Shown piece after piece: positions 1-6,339 of a stretch of 6,578 nt of DNA. The notes below the pieces were generated by a model. The model saw only the letters and a list, made by a program, of their open reading frames with translations. It ran no database searches and had not been told where the DNA came from. Position 1 is the first letter of the stretch, and each line of letters starts with the position of its first letter. The stretch comes from Halomonas sp. Lineage in GTDB: Bacteria; Pseudomonadota; Gammaproteobacteria; Pseudomonadales; Halomonadaceae. The position numbers and the translations under genes were made by a program. The stretch is from contig SKHS01000154.1 of assembly GCA_007116835.1 (NCBI GenBank), positions 1 through 6,578 of the forward strand, read 5' to 3'.

Positions 1-127
1 CATAGATAACCACTGATTCGACAGTAGCTAAATCCTCGCAAGCGTATGCATAAACACTTGGCTGCTCGGATATTATGGAAGGGGCTTTAGCTTTGGTTCG
101 ACACTTCGGCGATGATTTGCCTGGTTA

Positions 128-174
128 GCAAGGGCGGCTACGCCGCCATCGCCCACTACAAGCGGCCTCCTTGC
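128..174. repeat. Palindromic element downstream of lnt (REP-like candidate)
   Basis: This GC-rich element begins just past the lnt stop. A perfect 6-bp inverted repeat with a 3-nt loop (GGCGGC 133-138, GCCGCC 142-147) sits inside a longer repeat, GCAAGG 128-133 with CCTTGC 169-174. A competing pairing is GGGCG 132-136 with CGCCC 150-154. No T-run follows on either strand, so it does not look like a classical intrinsic terminator. By position and shape it could be a repeated extragenic palindrome or a 3'-end stabilising hairpin for the lnt operon mRNA. Whether it is repeated elsewhere cannot be seen here. The rest of 1-127 shows no convincing gene. Confidence 0.4.
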
Positions 175-176
175 CG

Positions 177-1634
177 TTAACGCTTGCGCATCAAGCCCGG
201 TAACAGCAGCAGGCTGGCCAATAACCATGCGGGCCAGCTGCCCGTACGGGTAAAGGGTGTAAGCCCCTCCATGGCGTAAAACTCCCCGGTTAGATATGTG
301 GTTTCAAACTGCGGGGCGCTGGCGACCAGTTCGCCACGCGGGTTAATAATTGCGGTGATGCCATTGCTGGTAGCACGTACCACATAGCGACCATTTTCCA
401 AGGCGCGCAGGCGGGCCATTTGCAGGTGCTGATGTGGGCCAATAGAGGCACCGAACCAAGTGTCGTTAGATACCGTTACAATCACGTCGCTGTCCACCGC
501 ACGACGTGCCACCAGTTGCGGGTAGATAATTTCATAGCAGATGGCATTGCCAATGGTCACACCTGCGGCCTGCATTGGCGTTTGTTCAGAGGCGCCTTTA
601 GAAAAGCTCGACATGGGTAGGTCAAAGAAGTTGATAGCGCCGCGTAGCAGGCTTTCCAAAGGCAGGTATTCACCAAACGGCACCAGGTGTTCTTTCTGAT
701 AACTGCCTTCTACGTTGCCAACGCCGATGACGCTGTTGAAATAACGATTGCTTTCATCAAGCTGGACAATGCCGGTTAAGAGTGCCGTGTCAGGTGGTAA
801 ATTGGCCTGTACGCGCTCTAGCACCGGGCGGGCTTGACTGTCGATCATGGGGAGTGCGGTTTCGGGCCATATGATGAGGTCAGCGTCGTCGGCGACGCGA
901 CGGGTTAAGTCACTGTAAGTATTGGCTGCTACGCGCTGTCCTTCAGGCGTCCATTTTAATAGCTGCGGTAAATTGCCTTGTAGTAGAGCAACGCGGGTGG
1001 GCTCGCTTACTGGCGTCGTCCACAGCGTAGGTAGCGCTATAGGCGCTAACCAAATGGCTGCCAGTGGTAGCGCTGCCCACCATTGGCGGCGCAGCAGCTC
1101 TGCCCCCAGGGTGCCGGTAAGCACCACCAGCAGCGACAGCAGATAAACGCCGCCCACCGGTGCCCAACTGGCTAACGGAGAATCGACAAAGCTTGAACCG
1201 ACTAGAAGCCATGGGAAGCCAGTAAACAGATAAGTGCGCAACACCTCTCCAAGCACCCAGGCACCGGCAAAGGTGAGCAATGCCCAGCGAGGACCAAAGA
1301 AGCGTCGATAGAGCCAGAAAGTGCCCGCAAAGAAAAGTGCTAATACGGCCACAAATAGCGCTGTTAAAAACACCGCTAATGGCATGCCGGTGTAGCCATA
1401 GTCGTGAATAGAGACATACACCCAGGAGGTGCCGCTAGCAAAAAGTGCAACACCATAAAGCCAGCCTTTCAGAGCTGCCTGAGCGGGGCTTAAGGTGTGC
1501 AGGCCAACATACAGAAGGGCAATGGCGACGGGTCCTAGCCACCATAGTTCAAACGGTGATGCGGTAAGCGTGGTAAAGCCACCAGCTGCTAGGGCAGCTA
1601 GCAGCTGTCGTGCGAAGGTAGGTGTCAACCCCAT
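177..1634 (-). CDS. lnt: Apolipoprotein N-acyltransferase
   Basis: Lnt is an inner-membrane enzyme that transfers an acyl chain from a phospholipid to the amino group of the lipid-modified N-terminal cysteine of lipoproteins. This is the last step of lipoprotein maturation after Lgt and LspA. The 485-residue product (E. coli Lnt is about 512) has seven hydrophobic segments within residues 8-206, a periplasmic nitrilase-type domain at about 213-455, and a last membrane segment at about 466-481. The expected catalytic triad is visible: E258 in WPETALP, K314 in QKEHLVPFGEY, and C366 in AICYEI. Conserved helper residues W228, E322, Y367 and E368 are also present, so it should be active. The ATG start has AGGA at 1645-1642, seven bases upstream. 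It lies 37 nt behind corC and is the last recognisable gene of the operon here. Confidence 0.97.
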   Translation of the reverse strand: MGLTPTFARQLLAALAAGGFTTLTASPFELWWLGPVAIALLYVGLHTLSPAQAALKGWLYGVALFASGTSWVYVSIHDYGYTGMPLAVFLTALFVAVLALFFAGTFWLYRRFFGPRWALLTFAGAWVLGEVLRTYLFTGFPWLLVGSSFVDSPLASWAPVGGVYLLSLLVVLTGTLGAELLRRQWWAALPLAAIWLAPIALPTLWTTPVSEPTRVALLQGNLPQLLKWTPEGQRVAANTYSDLTRRVADDADLIIWPETALPMIDSQARPVLERVQANLPPDTALLTGIVQLDESNRYFNSVIGVGNVEGSYQKEHLVPFGEYLPLESLLRGAINFFDLPMSSFSKGASEQTPMQAAGVTIGNAICYEIIYPQLVARRAVDSDVIVTVSNDTWFGASIGPHQHLQMARLRALENGRYVVRATSNGITAIINPRGELVASAPQFETTYLTGEFYAMEGLTPFTRTGSWPAWLLASLLLLPGLMRKR

Positions 1635-1671
1635 GGTGATATCCTATCGGCAGGTTGAAGTGGGCGGTTGG

Positions 1672-2565
1672 CTAGCCGTCTTTGGCATTGCTATCAGCAG
1701 CGTTATCGCCTTCGTTATTGCGATAAGCTTCCAATAAACGAATACGCCGATTGTCTGCATTCAGAATAATGAACTGCCAGCCACCCAGGCTAGTGTGTTC
1801 ACCGCGGCTAGGCAGATGGCCAAACTGTTGCATCACAAGGCCGCCAACGGTATCAAATTCGTCGTCGGAAAATTCAGTGCCGAAGCGTTCGTTGAAATCT
1901 TCGATAGGGGTCAGCGCACGAATGGCAAAGTGGCCGTTTTCCAAGGTGCGGATATCGTCTTCTTCGTCAGTGTCGTGCTCATCTTCGATATCCCCGACAA
2001 TCTGCTCAAGAATATCTTCAATGGTGATAATGCCTGCGGTGCCTCCATACTCATCGACCACAATTGCCATGTGGTTATGGGTGTCGCGGAACTCTTTAAG
2101 CAAGCTGTTTAAACGCTTAGATTCGGGGATAAACATAGCCGGGCGTAGTACGTCTTCCAGCTTAAAGGCATCGCGGCTTTCTTGAGTTTGGGAAAGCAGC
2201 GGAAGCAGATCTTTAACCAGTAAGATGCCTTTTACATCATCGAGATTTTCACCAATCACGGGGTAGCGGGAGTGCCCTGTTTCCTGAATCAATGGCAGGT
2301 AGCCGTCGCTGGTTTGGTCAAGGGTGATAGCCGAGACCTGGGAGCGTGGAATCAATATTTCACGCACCTGCTGATCGCTGATTTCAAGCGCACCTTCAAT
2401 GATCATAATGGCGTCTTGGTCTAGCTTCAGCTTTCCTGCTGTATGGCGTAAAAATGTCATTAGCTCATCCCGCGAGCTGGGTTCGTCATTGTCTCCGGAA
2501 AGGGCGCCAAAGAGTTTCTCGAGCCAGGATTTTTGATTGGGGTTGCTCGATCGGTCTTCGCTCAT
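1672..2565 (-). CDS. corC: CorC/YbeX family CBS-pair protein (Mg/Co homeostasis, ribosome-linked)
   Basis: This is a soluble 297-residue protein of the short CorC (YbeX) type (E. coli about 292) with no membrane segment, so it lacks the DUF21 domain of larger CorB-like relatives. After an N-terminal helical lead, two CBS domains span about residues 68-195, with HSRYPV at 98-103 and the family signature DEYGGTAG at 171-178 followed by EDILEQIVGDIEDEHD. A CorC_HlyC transporter-associated domain covers about 207-283. In enterobacteria the gene was linked to Mg2+/Co2+ efflux and later to ribosome metabolism, which fits its place after ybeZ and ybeY. The acidic stretch 192-205 (EDEHDTDEEDD region) is typical. 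The ATG at 2565 has only a GAGAG about ten bases upstream, a rather distant ribosome site. The gene lies 112 nt behind ybeY. Confidence 0.93.
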   Translation of the reverse strand: MSEDRSSNPNQKSWLEKLFGALSGDNDEPSSRDELMTFLRHTAGKLKLDQDAIMIIEGALEISDQQVREILIPRSQVSAITLDQTSDGYLPLIQETGHSRYPVIGENLDDVKGILLVKDLLPLLSQTQESRDAFKLEDVLRPAMFIPESKRLNSLLKEFRDTHNHMAIVVDEYGGTAGIITIEDILEQIVGDIEDEHDTDEEDDIRTLENGHFAIRALTPIEDFNERFGTEFSDDEFDTVGGLVMQQFGHLPSRGEHTSLGGWQFIILNADNRRIRLLEAYRNNEGDNAADSNAKDG

Positions 2566-2642
2566 TGCGTCAAATCTCTCTTTTGCGGGCAGATAGTTAC
2601 CAACAGACAGTTAGTCGTTTTATCACTGAGCGGGGAGATACA

Positions 2643-2673
2643 CCACCCTAAAAACAATGATGGGTCAGGGTAG
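2643..2673 (-). other. Weak hairpin in the ybeY-corC gap
   Basis: In minus-strand RNA, CTACCCT (2673-2667) can pair with AGGGTGG (2649-2643) in a 7-bp stem with one G-U pair and a 17-nt loop that ends in a run of five Ts. It begins four nt after the ybeY stop codon. No T-run follows the stem, so a strong terminator is unlikely. It could be an mRNA processing or stability element between the two genes, or chance. No convincing promoter for corC was found in the 112-nt gap. Confidence 0.25.
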
Positions 2674-2677
2674 CAGG

Positions 2678-3139
2678 TTACTCGTGATAAGGATCAGCAA
2701 TATCCAGAGTAGCCAGAAGTTCGCGCTCTAACTGCTCCATGTGCTCTGCTTCTTGTTCTTCAATGTGATCGTAGCCCATTAAATGCAGGGTGCCGTGTAT
2801 CACCATGTGCGCATAGTGATGCGCTAGGTATTTTTGCTGTTCACTTGCTTCCTGGGCAACGACGGCATGGCAGATCACCAAATCACCCAGCAAGGGCAAT
2901 GAGACGCCTGGTGGGTTCTCAAAGGGAAAAGAGAGCACGTTGGTCGGCTTATCTTTGCCACGATAATCGCGGTTGAGTGCCTGGCTTTCAGCCTCATCCA
3001 CAAAGCGGATGGTGAGCTCCTGGCGTTCATCGTCGGGGTGACGTGCAAACACACAGCCCACCCAGTGGGTGAGCTGTTCCAGAGTAGGTAGCAGCGGCTC
3101 GTTGATCGCTGCCTGGCGATCAATCACGATGTCGTTCAT
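2678..3139 (-). CDS. ybeY: Endoribonuclease / rRNA maturation factor YbeY
   Basis: YbeY is a metal-dependent RNase family needed for 16S rRNA 3'-end maturation and late 70S ribosome quality control in bacteria. The 153-residue protein matches the family length (E. coli 155). The zinc-binding signature HGTLHLMGYDH lies at 115-125, with ligands H115, H119 and H125. The conserved basic/substrate motif is DYRGKDKPTNVLSFPF, with R60 equivalent to the key arginine. All hallmark residues are intact. The ATG start at 3139 overlaps the ybeZ stop in an ATGA (3139-3136), and an AGGAG at 3154-3150 inside ybeZ sits ten bases upstream, so translational coupling with ybeZ is likely. That fits the known partnership of YbeY with YbeZ-type ATPases. 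Confidence 0.97.
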   Translation of the reverse strand: MNDIVIDRQAAINEPLLPTLEQLTHWVGCVFARHPDDERQELTIRFVDEAESQALNRDYRGKDKPTNVLSFPFENPPGVSLPLLGDLVICHAVVAQEASEQQKYLAHHYAHMVIHGTLHLMGYDHIEEQEAEHMEQLERELLATLDIADPYHE

Positions 3140-4227
3140 CGTGGGGTATCTCCTGCACGCCCACCGGTGCGCTCAAGCGCCTGCATGCGCGCTTCGCGCT
3201 CTTGCTGGCGCACTTCACGACGAGCGCGCTCTTCCACTTCTTGCTGCGATTCAAACTCGTCGTAGGCTTCAATAATGCGTTGCACCAGCGGGTGGCGAAC
3301 GACATCTTTCGCAGCAAAGTGAGTCACGCCGATACCGGGGGTTTCCTTAAGAACATCCAGCACCTGTGAAAGGCCTGAACGCTGGCCTCGGGGGAGGTCC
3401 ACCTGGGTAATATCGCCAGTAATGACCGCCGTTGAGCCAAAGCCAATCCGCGTCAGGAACATTTTCATCTGCTCTGGCGTGGTGTTCTGGCTTTCATCCA
3501 GAATGATGTAGGAGTTATTCAGCGTACGCCCGCGCATGTAGGCCAGCGGGGCAATCTCAATCACCTGGCGCTCAATAAGTTTGGCAACCTGCTCAAAACC
3601 GATCATCTCATACAGTGCGTCGTAAAGCGGGCGTAGGTAGGGGTCGATTTTCTGGGCAAGGTCGCCAGGTAGAAAGCCAAGCTTTTCGCCAGCTTCCACC
3701 GCTGGACGTACCAACAGAATACGTCGCACTTCCTGTTGATTTAGCGCTTCAACCGCCGCAGCAACCGCCAAGTAGGTTTTGCCGGTGCCGGCAGGCCCAA
3801 TACCGAAGTTGATGTCGTGCTCACGGATGCTCTGCACATAGCGCTGCTGGTTGAGGCCGCGAGGTTTGATCATGGTGCGCGGTGTGCGCATTATCACGTC
3901 ATCGCTGCTGCCTTCACTATCATCCTCTTCTTCCAGCGCTTCCAAGCCAGATTCTTGAAGGAACAGATGAACCGTGTCTGCTTCAAGCTCTTCTGCCGCT
4001 GTTTCACGGTATAGGTGCTCAAGCACATTGGCGGCCGCTTTGATGCGATTAGCAGCACCGGCCAGCTGAAATACATTGCCGCGATTGCGCAGGGTCACGT
4101 CTAGGCGGCTTTCAATCAGCTTTAGATGCTCGTCCTGCTGGCCGCACAGGCTGGCGAGCCGCTGTGGGTCATTGGGTTCAAGGCTTAGGGTGATAATGCG
4201 ATTGGCCTGAGGTGATGGCTGGCTCAA
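3136..4227 (-). CDS. ybeZ: PhoH-like P-loop ATPase YbeZ (PhoL), TTG start
   Basis: This is a cytosolic PhoH-family ATPase, a proposed RNA helicase-like partner of YbeY in rRNA processing. Its 363 residues compare with about 346 in E. coli. The N-terminal part, about 10-75, is KH-like and followed by an acidic linker (98-110, rich in E, D and S). The ATPase core then runs from about 118 to 325: Walker A GPAGTGKT 144-151, RPAVEAGEKLGFLPGD 174-189, PLAYMRGRTLN 227-237, Walker B IILDESQN 241-248 and TGD 270-272. The C-terminus (327-352) is highly charged, rich in E, R and Q, and probably helical. The only plausible start is TTG at 4227. No ATG or GTG lies in frame between it and the upstream in-frame stop, and the next methionine is residue 113, well past conserved sequence. 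No strong ribosome site precedes it. ybeY overlaps its end by 4 nt. Confidence 0.95.
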   Translation of the reverse strand: MSQPSPQANRIITLSLEPNDPQRLASLCGQQDEHLKLIESRLDVTLRNRGNVFQLAGAANRIKAAANVLEHLYRETAAEELEADTVHLFLQESGLEALEEEDDSEGSSDDVIMRTPRTMIKPRGLNQQRYVQSIREHDINFGIGPAGTGKTYLAVAAAVEALNQQEVRRILLVRPAVEAGEKLGFLPGDLAQKIDPYLRPLYDALYEMIGFEQVAKLIERQVIEIAPLAYMRGRTLNNSYIILDESQNTTPEQMKMFLTRIGFGSTAVITGDITQVDLPRGQRSGLSQVLDVLKETPGIGVTHFAAKDVVRHPLVQRIIEAYDEFESQQEVEERARREVRQQEREARMQALERTGGRAGDTPR

Positions 4228-4270
4228 GAGTAAGAAACCCGTTAGTTGATGTGTGTGAGACTCAGCTTAC

Positions 4271-4291
4271 TGCCCCGGCCGTGCCGGGGCA
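4271..4291. other. Strong GC hairpin between miaB and ybeZ
   Basis: A perfect 9-bp inverted repeat (TGCCCCGGC 4271-4279, GCCGGGGCA 4283-4291) with a 3-nt loop lies in the 86-nt gap between the miaB stop and the ybeZ TTG. In minus-strand RNA it sits 22 nt after the miaB stop and is followed by GTAAGC and not by Ts, so it is not a standard intrinsic terminator. The plus-strand reading also lacks a T-run. Plausible roles are protecting the miaB mRNA 3' end, a processing site, or partial attenuation that sets ybeZYX-lnt expression relative to miaB. It could also belong to a repeated palindrome family. Confidence 0.6.
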
Positions 4292-4313
4292 ATTACCTAG
4301 GATAAGTGAGCAG

Positions 4314-5657
4314 TTAATAACGCTCTGGAGAGGCGAGATCGCCGCGCAACGAGTTGGGCAGCGCTTCGGTAATCTCCACGTCGACAAAGTAGCCGATTAG
4401 CTCTGTGGGGTTGGCCGCGCGGAAGTTAACCACGCGGTTATTCTCAGTGCGCCCAGAGAGCTGGCCTGGGTCTCTTGGTGAGAAGCCAGACACCAGAATT
4501 CTCTGGGTAGTGCCGACCATACGGCGACTGATTTGAGCAGCCTGCTGCAAAATACGCTCTTGTAAAATAGCCAGGCGCTGCTTTTTAACACTTTCCGGCG
4601 TGTCATCCGGCAGGCCAGACGCAGGGGTGCCTGGGCGTGCGGAATAAACAAAGCTGAATGAGTGATCAAAGCCGATGCGATGAATCAGGTCCATGGTCGC
4701 TTCGAAATCTTCTTCGGTTTCGCCAGGGAAGCCGATAATAAAGTCAGACGAAAAGCTAATGTCCGGCCGGTTGGCGCGGATGCGCTCCATCTTCTCGATG
4801 TACTCTTCGGCGGTATGGCCGCGCTTCATGGCGCTTAAAATACGGTCCGAGCCCGACTGCACTGGTAGATGCAAATGACTCACCAGCTCAGGAATGTCGG
4901 CAAAGGCGTCTACCAGGCTATCGGTGAACTCCACCGGGTGGGACGTCGTAAAGCGCACGCGGTCGATGCCATCCACTGCGGCTACGCAGGCGATCAGCTC
5001 GGCGAGGTCGATCTCATCGCCATCGTCGTTTTCACCGCGATAAGCGTTCACGTTTTGACCTAGCAGATTAATTTCTCGTACACCCTGATCGGCTAAGTGA
5101 ATCACTTCATCGATTACCGACTCAAAGGGGCGAGAAACTTCTTCGCCACGGGTGTAGGGCACAACGCAAAACGTGCAGTATTTCGAGCAACCTTCCATGA
5201 CAGACACAAAGGCGGTTGCGCCATCAGATGTTGGCTGCGGCAGGTGATCAAACTTTTCGATTTCCGGGAAGGTGACATCGACAGCAGCAATCTGATTGTT
5301 ACTGCGCGCGTCCAGCATTTTGGGAACGCGGTGGAGGGTTTGCGGGCCAAAAATCATATCGACAAAGGGCGCACGTTTGCGCAGCGCTTCGCCTTCTTGG
5401 CTGGCCACACAGCCTCCCACGCCAATCACTAGGTCAGGATTGGCATCTTTGAGTTTTTTCCAGCGACCCAATTGATGAAACACCTTGTCCTGCGCTTTTT
5501 CGCGAATAGAACAGGTGTTCAACAAGATAACGTCAGCCTCTTTTTCGTTATCGGTTAATTCCAGCTGGTGAGATTCGCCGAGTAAGTCTGCCATACGCGA
5601 GGAGTCGTACTCGTTCATTTGGCAGCCGTGCGTTTTGATAAAGAGCTTCTTCGCCAT
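4314..5657 (-). CDS. miaB: tRNA-2-methylthio-N6-isopentenyladenosine(37) synthase MiaB
   Basis: MiaB is a radical-SAM methylthiotransferase that converts i6A37 to ms2i6A37 in tRNAs reading codons that start with U, stabilising codon pairing. The domains run in the standard order. The N-terminal MTTase domain carries the auxiliary 4Fe-4S cluster cysteines C12 (HGCQMNEYDS), C49 (NTCSIREKA) and C83 (GGCVASQEGE). The radical-SAM core starts with the CxxxCxxC motif at C157, C161 and C164 (EGCSKYCTFC), with LHLPVQSGS at 262-270 and SSDFIIGFPGETEEDF at 303-318. A C-terminal TRAM domain covers about 380-443 (LSGRTENNRVVNF). At 447 residues it is shorter than the 474-residue E. coli protein only in the variable tail. 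The ATG has an AGG at 5665-5663 five bases upstream. It is the first gene of the minus-strand cluster. Confidence 0.98.
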   Translation of the reverse strand: MAKKLFIKTHGCQMNEYDSSRMADLLGESHQLELTDNEKEADVILLNTCSIREKAQDKVFHQLGRWKKLKDANPDLVIGVGGCVASQEGEALRKRAPFVDMIFGPQTLHRVPKMLDARSNNQIAAVDVTFPEIEKFDHLPQPTSDGATAFVSVMEGCSKYCTFCVVPYTRGEEVSRPFESVIDEVIHLADQGVREINLLGQNVNAYRGENDDGDEIDLAELIACVAAVDGIDRVRFTTSHPVEFTDSLVDAFADIPELVSHLHLPVQSGSDRILSAMKRGHTAEEYIEKMERIRANRPDISFSSDFIIGFPGETEEDFEATMDLIHRIGFDHSFSFVYSARPGTPASGLPDDTPESVKKQRLAILQERILQQAAQISRRMVGTTQRILVSGFSPRDPGQLSGRTENNRVVNFRAANPTELIGYFVDVEITEALPNSLRGDLASPERY

Positions 5658-5755
5658 CGGTACCTGTCATCTATGAGTCGTCGGGGGACGAGGGATGAAT
5701 GAAAACATGAATGCAATTAAGCGAGCAGTGTAACGTGCTGCCGTTGAATGACAGC

Positions 5756-5761
5756 ATTATA
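5756..5761 (-). promoter_or_regulatory. Putative -10 box for miaB operon
   Basis: Read on the minus strand this is a perfect TATAAT, about 100 nt before the miaB ATG and the best -10 candidate for the minus-strand operon. No good -35 hexamer stands 16-18 bp upstream of it. A second candidate further up is TTGAAA (5823-5818) with a loose GATTAT-type -10 17 bp downstream. Either would leave a 5' leader of roughly 90-130 nt before miaB. No clear sigma32 (heat-shock) promoter was found, although ybeZYX is heat-shock inducible in E. coli. Confidence 0.4.
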
Positions 5762-5805
5762 CGGATACAAGAAACCTGGGGCTAGCGTTCACCTATAATC
5801 GATAC

Positions 5806-5833
5806 TTGACCCGAGCGTTTCAATCAGTATACT
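5806..5833 (+). promoter_or_regulatory. Sigma70-type promoter of the tRNA-Asn cluster
   Basis: TTGACC (5806-5811) and TATACT (5828-5833) are near-consensus -35 and -10 hexamers with a 16-bp spacer, ending 20 bp before the first mature tRNA. Transcription should begin near 5840, leaving a short leader for RNase P to remove. The bases after the -10 (ACGCACCG, 5834-5841) form a fairly GC-rich discriminator, as in stringently controlled stable-RNA promoters (inference). A further perfect TATAAT at 5794-5799 on the same strand lacks a decent -35 and may be chance or a weak second start. Confidence 0.8.
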
Positions 5834-5853
5834 ACGCACCGTGTTTGAGCAGT

Positions 5854-5929
5854 TCCTCGATAGCTCAGTTGGTAGAGCAAATGACTGTTAATCATTGGGT
5901 CGCAGGTTCGAGTCCTGCTCGAGGAGCCA
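5854..5929 (+). tRNA. tRNA-Asn (GUU), copy 1
   Basis: This is a complete 76-nt cloverleaf. The acceptor stem TCCTCGA (5854-5860) pairs with TCGAGGA (5919-5925), and the D arm is GCTC/GAGC. The anticodon stem AATGA/TCATT (5880-5884, 5892-5896) encloses the loop CTGTTAA with anticodon GTT at 5887-5889. The T arm is GCAGG/CCTGC with loop TTCGAGT. Discriminator G5926 is followed by encoded CCA 5927-5929. It reads AAC and AAU. G34 is a normal target for queuosine and A37 for t6A, so it is not a substrate of the neighbouring MiaB. Confidence 0.98.
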
Positions 5930-5932
5930 ACA

Positions 5933-5963
5933 CACTGAAGCAGGCTTTATGCTAATTTCAGTG
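5933..5963 (+). other. Hairpin in spacer between tRNA copies 1 and 2
   Basis: Four nt after the CCA of copy 1, CACTGA (5933-5938) pairs with TCAGTG (5958-5963). It continues into AGCA (5939-5942) with TGCT (5950-5953), with a 4-nt AATT bulge on the 3' side and a 7-nt apical loop. No T-run follows, so transcription should read through into copy 2. It may guide nuclease separation of the two tRNA precursors. The shorter spacer between copies 2 and 3 has no comparable structure. Confidence 0.45.
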
Positions 5964-5997
5964 GCTCCGCCTTAAACACAGCAGCAAAGCGTCATGT

Positions 5998-6073
5998 TCC
6001 TCGATAGCTCAGTTGGTAGAGCAAATGACTGTTAATCATTGGGTCGCAGGTTCGAGTCCTGCTCGAGGAGCCA
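5998..6073 (+). tRNA. tRNA-Asn (GUU), copy 2
   Basis: The sequence is identical over all 76 nt to the first copy, with the same acceptor stem, anticodon GTT (6031-6033) and encoded CCA (6071-6073). It is separated from copy 1 by 68 nt and from copy 3 by 41 nt. No promoter was found in either spacer, so a single tricistronic precursor is most likely. Confidence 0.98.
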
Positions 6074-6114
6074 AACTGCTGCTCCGCTAGTCTAGTAGTG
6101 TGTACGATCAACGT

Positions 6115-6190
6115 TCCCTGATAGCTCAGTTGGTAGAGCAAATGACTGTTAATCATTGGGTCGCAGGTTCGAGTCCTGCTCAGGGAGCCA
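6115..6190 (+). tRNA. tRNA-Asn (GUU), copy 3 with variant acceptor stem
   Basis: This copy is identical to the other two except for two acceptor base pairs. The stem is TCCCTGA (6115-6121) with TCAGGGA (6180-6186), against TCCTCGA/TCGAGGA in copies 1 and 2. Pair 4-69 changes from T-A to C-G and pair 5-68 from C-G to T-A, so pairing is fully preserved. The anticodon GTT is at 6148-6150, discriminator G at 6187 and CCA at 6188-6190. It should be functional, since the asparaginyl-tRNA synthetase reads mainly the anticodon and discriminator. Confidence 0.98.
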
Positions 6191-6280
6191 TCGATTCATC
6201 TAGTCCTGCCTTTTTACCCCTATCTGTTTTATCTATTTAGTTAACGCTAGCGACTGACGTCTGGTAAGTCACGATACCCT

Positions 6281-6308
6281 AAGCCACATGGCATATTGGG
6301 CTTTTTTT
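6281..6308 (+). terminator. Probable intrinsic terminator of the tRNA cluster
   Basis: AAGCC (6281-6285) pairs with GGCTT (6299-6303), and can be extended by A6286-T6297 with a bulged G. A run of seven Ts follows (6302-6308). The stem is short and the loop is 11-13 nt, so it may be only moderately efficient. It lies 90 nt after the last CCA, and the T-run abuts the arsR promoter region, which insulates arsR from tRNA transcription. Confidence 0.55.
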
Positions 6309-6334
6309 GTGTCTTATGGTCAGTGGCGTATAAA
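6307..6334 (+). promoter_or_regulatory. Candidate arsR promoter
   Basis: TTGTGT (6307-6312), overlapping the end of the terminator T-run, and TATAAA (6329-6334) form a modest -35/-10 pair with a 16-bp spacer. The expected transcription start near 6341 would fall inside the palindrome at 6340-6354, so repressor bound there would block initiation. The -35 is poor and the assignment rests mostly on position. Confidence 0.4.
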
Positions 6335-6339
6335 CTATT

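Noticed and set aside
73..156. A 27-codon minus-strand frame starting at a GTG just after lnt.
   Set aside because: It is very short, has no recognisable motif, and its first codons are the palindrome itself. There is no support beyond an open frame.
1751..2185. A 144-codon open frame on the plus strand.
   Set aside because: It lies wholly antisense to corC, is rich in Ser as expected from the complement of acidic codons, and resembles no family. The minus-strand frame has clear CBS motifs.
4228..4313. Heat-shock (sigma32) promoter before ybeZ, expected from E. coli.
   Set aside because: No CTTGAA-like and CCCCAT-like pair at suitable spacing could be found on the minus strand.
5097..5432. 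A 111-codon open frame on the plus strand.
   Set aside because: It is antisense to the conserved MTTase and radical-SAM regions of miaB and shows no family motif or ribosome site of note.
5854..6190. Three near-identical 76-nt units taken as a CRISPR or mobile repeat.
   Set aside because: Each unit folds as a complete tRNA-Asn with anticodon GUU and CCA, and the spacers differ in length (68 and 41 nt).
6201..6215. T-run of five after tRNA copy 3 as a terminator.
   Set aside because: Only a 4-bp CAGG/CCTG pairing with part of the tRNA acceptor strand precedes it. The stem with seven Ts at 6281-6308 is a better terminator.
6245..6252. CGCTAGCG palindrome upstream of arsR as an operator.
   Set aside because: It is only 8 bp, far from the arsR promoter, and such palindromes occur often by chance.
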